From assembly GCF_037040815.1 (NCBI RefSeq), contig NZ_CP146232.1, positions 5,240,001-5,304,000 of the forward strand: 64,000 nt of DNA, read 5' to 3'. The stretch comes from Pararoseomonas sp. SCSIO 73927 (lineage in GTDB: Bacteria; Pseudomonadota; Alphaproteobacteria; Acetobacterales; Acetobacteraceae). The notes beneath the pieces were generated by a model that was not told the DNA's origin, made no database searches, and worked only from the letters and a program-made list of their open reading frames with translations. Positions within the stretch are counted from its first letter, which is position 1. Every line of letters begins with the position of its first letter. Positions 63,424 to 64,000 of the stretch are shown one piece after another. Made by a program: the position numbers and the translations under genes.

Positions 63424-64000
63424 ATGCCCGCTCCCCATCCCGAGACCTGGATGAAGGTCACGCCCCTCGGCCTCCTCTGCGAGCCGGGGGGTTTCTACGT
63501 GGATCCCTCCCGTCCCGTGGAGCGGGCGGTGGTCAGCCACGGCCATGCCGACCACGCCCGCCCGGGACACGGGGCGGTGCTGGCCACGCCGGACACGCTG
63601 GCCATCATGCGCGCCCGCTTCGGGGAGGACCGCGCCGGGAACGAGCAGCAGGAACTGCCCTACGGCGGGTCCGTCTCCCGGAACGGGGTGCGGATCACGC
63701 TGGTTCCGGCGGGCCACGTGCTCGGCTCCGCCCAGGTGGTGCTGGAGTGGCAGGGCAGCCGGATCGTCGTCTCCGGCGACTACAAGCGGCGGCGGGACCC
63801 GACCTGCGCGCCCTTCCTGCCGGTGGAGTGCGACGTCTTCGTCACCGAGGCGACCTTCGCCCTGCCGGTGTTCCGCCACCCGCCGGACGAGCACGAGATC
63901 CGCCGCCTGCTGGACAGCGTGGCCCTGTTCCCAGAGCGGGCGCACGTCGTCGGCGCCTACGCGCTGGGCAAGACGCAGCGGATCATCGCCCTGCTGCGGG
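63424..64000 (+). CDS. Ligase-associated DNA exonuclease / metallo-beta-lactamase-fold RNase-like protein, N-terminal part
   Basis: 192 codons are visible before the window ends, with no stop reached. The metal site is VSHGHADHARPGHG (HxHxDH), followed by VPAGHVLGSAQVVLEWQG and VVSGDYKRRRDPTCAPF (the third metal Asp). EATFALPVFRHPPDEHEI and VGAYALGKTQRIIALL match the group of exonucleases encoded beside ATP-dependent DNA ligases and Lhr-type helicases (mRNA 3'-end-processing-like). If that holds, a ligase gene should follow past the window. ATG 63424 is preceded by GGAGGAGAG further upstream. Confidence 0.85.
   Translation, partial: MPAPHPETWMKVTPLGLLCEPGGFYVDPSRPVERAVVSHGHADHARPGHGAVLATPDTLAIMRARFGEDRAGNEQQELPYGGSVSRNGVRITLVPAGHVLGSAQVVLEWQGSRIVVSGDYKRRRDPTCAPFLPVECDVFVTEATFALPVFRHPPDEHEIRRLLDSVALFPERAHVVGAYALGKTQRIIALLR

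Overview
The window is GC-rich DNA from an alphaproteobacterium. The best guess is an Acetobacteraceae member close to Roseomonas. This is inferred from the GC content, two Bug/TctC solute receptors, many Tat-type exported binding proteins, an alphaproteobacterial-type zinc-free L36 and the mix of families; no 16S gene is present. It is ordinary chromosomal housekeeping and catabolic DNA. I see no phage, integrase, IS element, plasmid origin or CRISPR array.

Layout: 1-2.1 kb, the tail of a Bug receptor overlapping a ThDP-dependent acetolactate-synthase-like gene. 2.2-9.2 kb, a minus-strand surface-polysaccharide block: a two-headed glycosyltransferase of 909 aa, a small GT-A-like protein, a coiled-coil protein and UDP-glucose dehydrogenase. 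9.2-11.5 kb, gene-poor DNA with two small proteins missed by standard length and start-codon filters, tRNA-Glu(CTC), DUF2256 and a one-TM protein. 11.5-13.7 kb, rluD-type pseudouridine synthase and rpoH, closed by a strong bidirectional terminator. 13.7-19.6 kb, MFS exporter, Tat-exported Gfo/Idh/MocA oxidoreductase, VOC protein, class II CPD photolyase and an NMT1-type binding protein. 19.6-25.6 kb, a tandem-domain secreted protein, glcE-glcD, a MASE4-like hybrid histidine kinase and rpmJ. 25.7-33.6 kb, YegD-like Hsp70, two divergent TSUP permeases, a racemase, an orphan peptide-type binding protein, a DUF4153 membrane protein and a SugE/Gdx guanidine exporter behind a guanidine-II riboswitch. 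33.6-43.5 kb, a small gene with a Fur-box-like operator, a tartrate/D-malate dehydrogenase, NDH-2, ELM1, pyrE flanked by two paralogous secreted proteins, mntH, a D-2-hydroxyacid dehydrogenase and DUF2252. 43.5-47.7 kb, a binding protein plus two permeases (no ATPase), a TetR remnant and a Rid-family gene. 47.7-57.0 kb, PhoX, DUF2585, an O-antigen-ligase-like protein, a Bug receptor, a hydrolase/SDR/M20 amidohydrolase set and an RTX protein. 57.2-61.0 kb, a tightly overlapped queuosine operon queA-tgt-queF-queG. 61.0-64 kb, a HutC-type regulator, a lytic-transglycosylase-like lipoprotein and the start of a ligase-associated exonuclease.

The best regulatory stories are three. First, a mini-ykkC/guanidine-II element whose second hairpin competes with a Shine-Dalgarno-sequestering hairpin in front of sugE. 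Second, a TetR-family gene cut to its DNA-binding domain, which ends in a 39-bp perfect palindrome shared with the neighbouring permease while its probable operators remain intact. Third, a near-consensus promoter overlapped downstream by a 19-bp Fur-box-like dyad in front of a small unknown protein. queA has no ATG, GTG or TTG in frame and seems to start at CTG. I found no clearly new multi-gene system; the glycosyltransferase block is the least characterised gene set.
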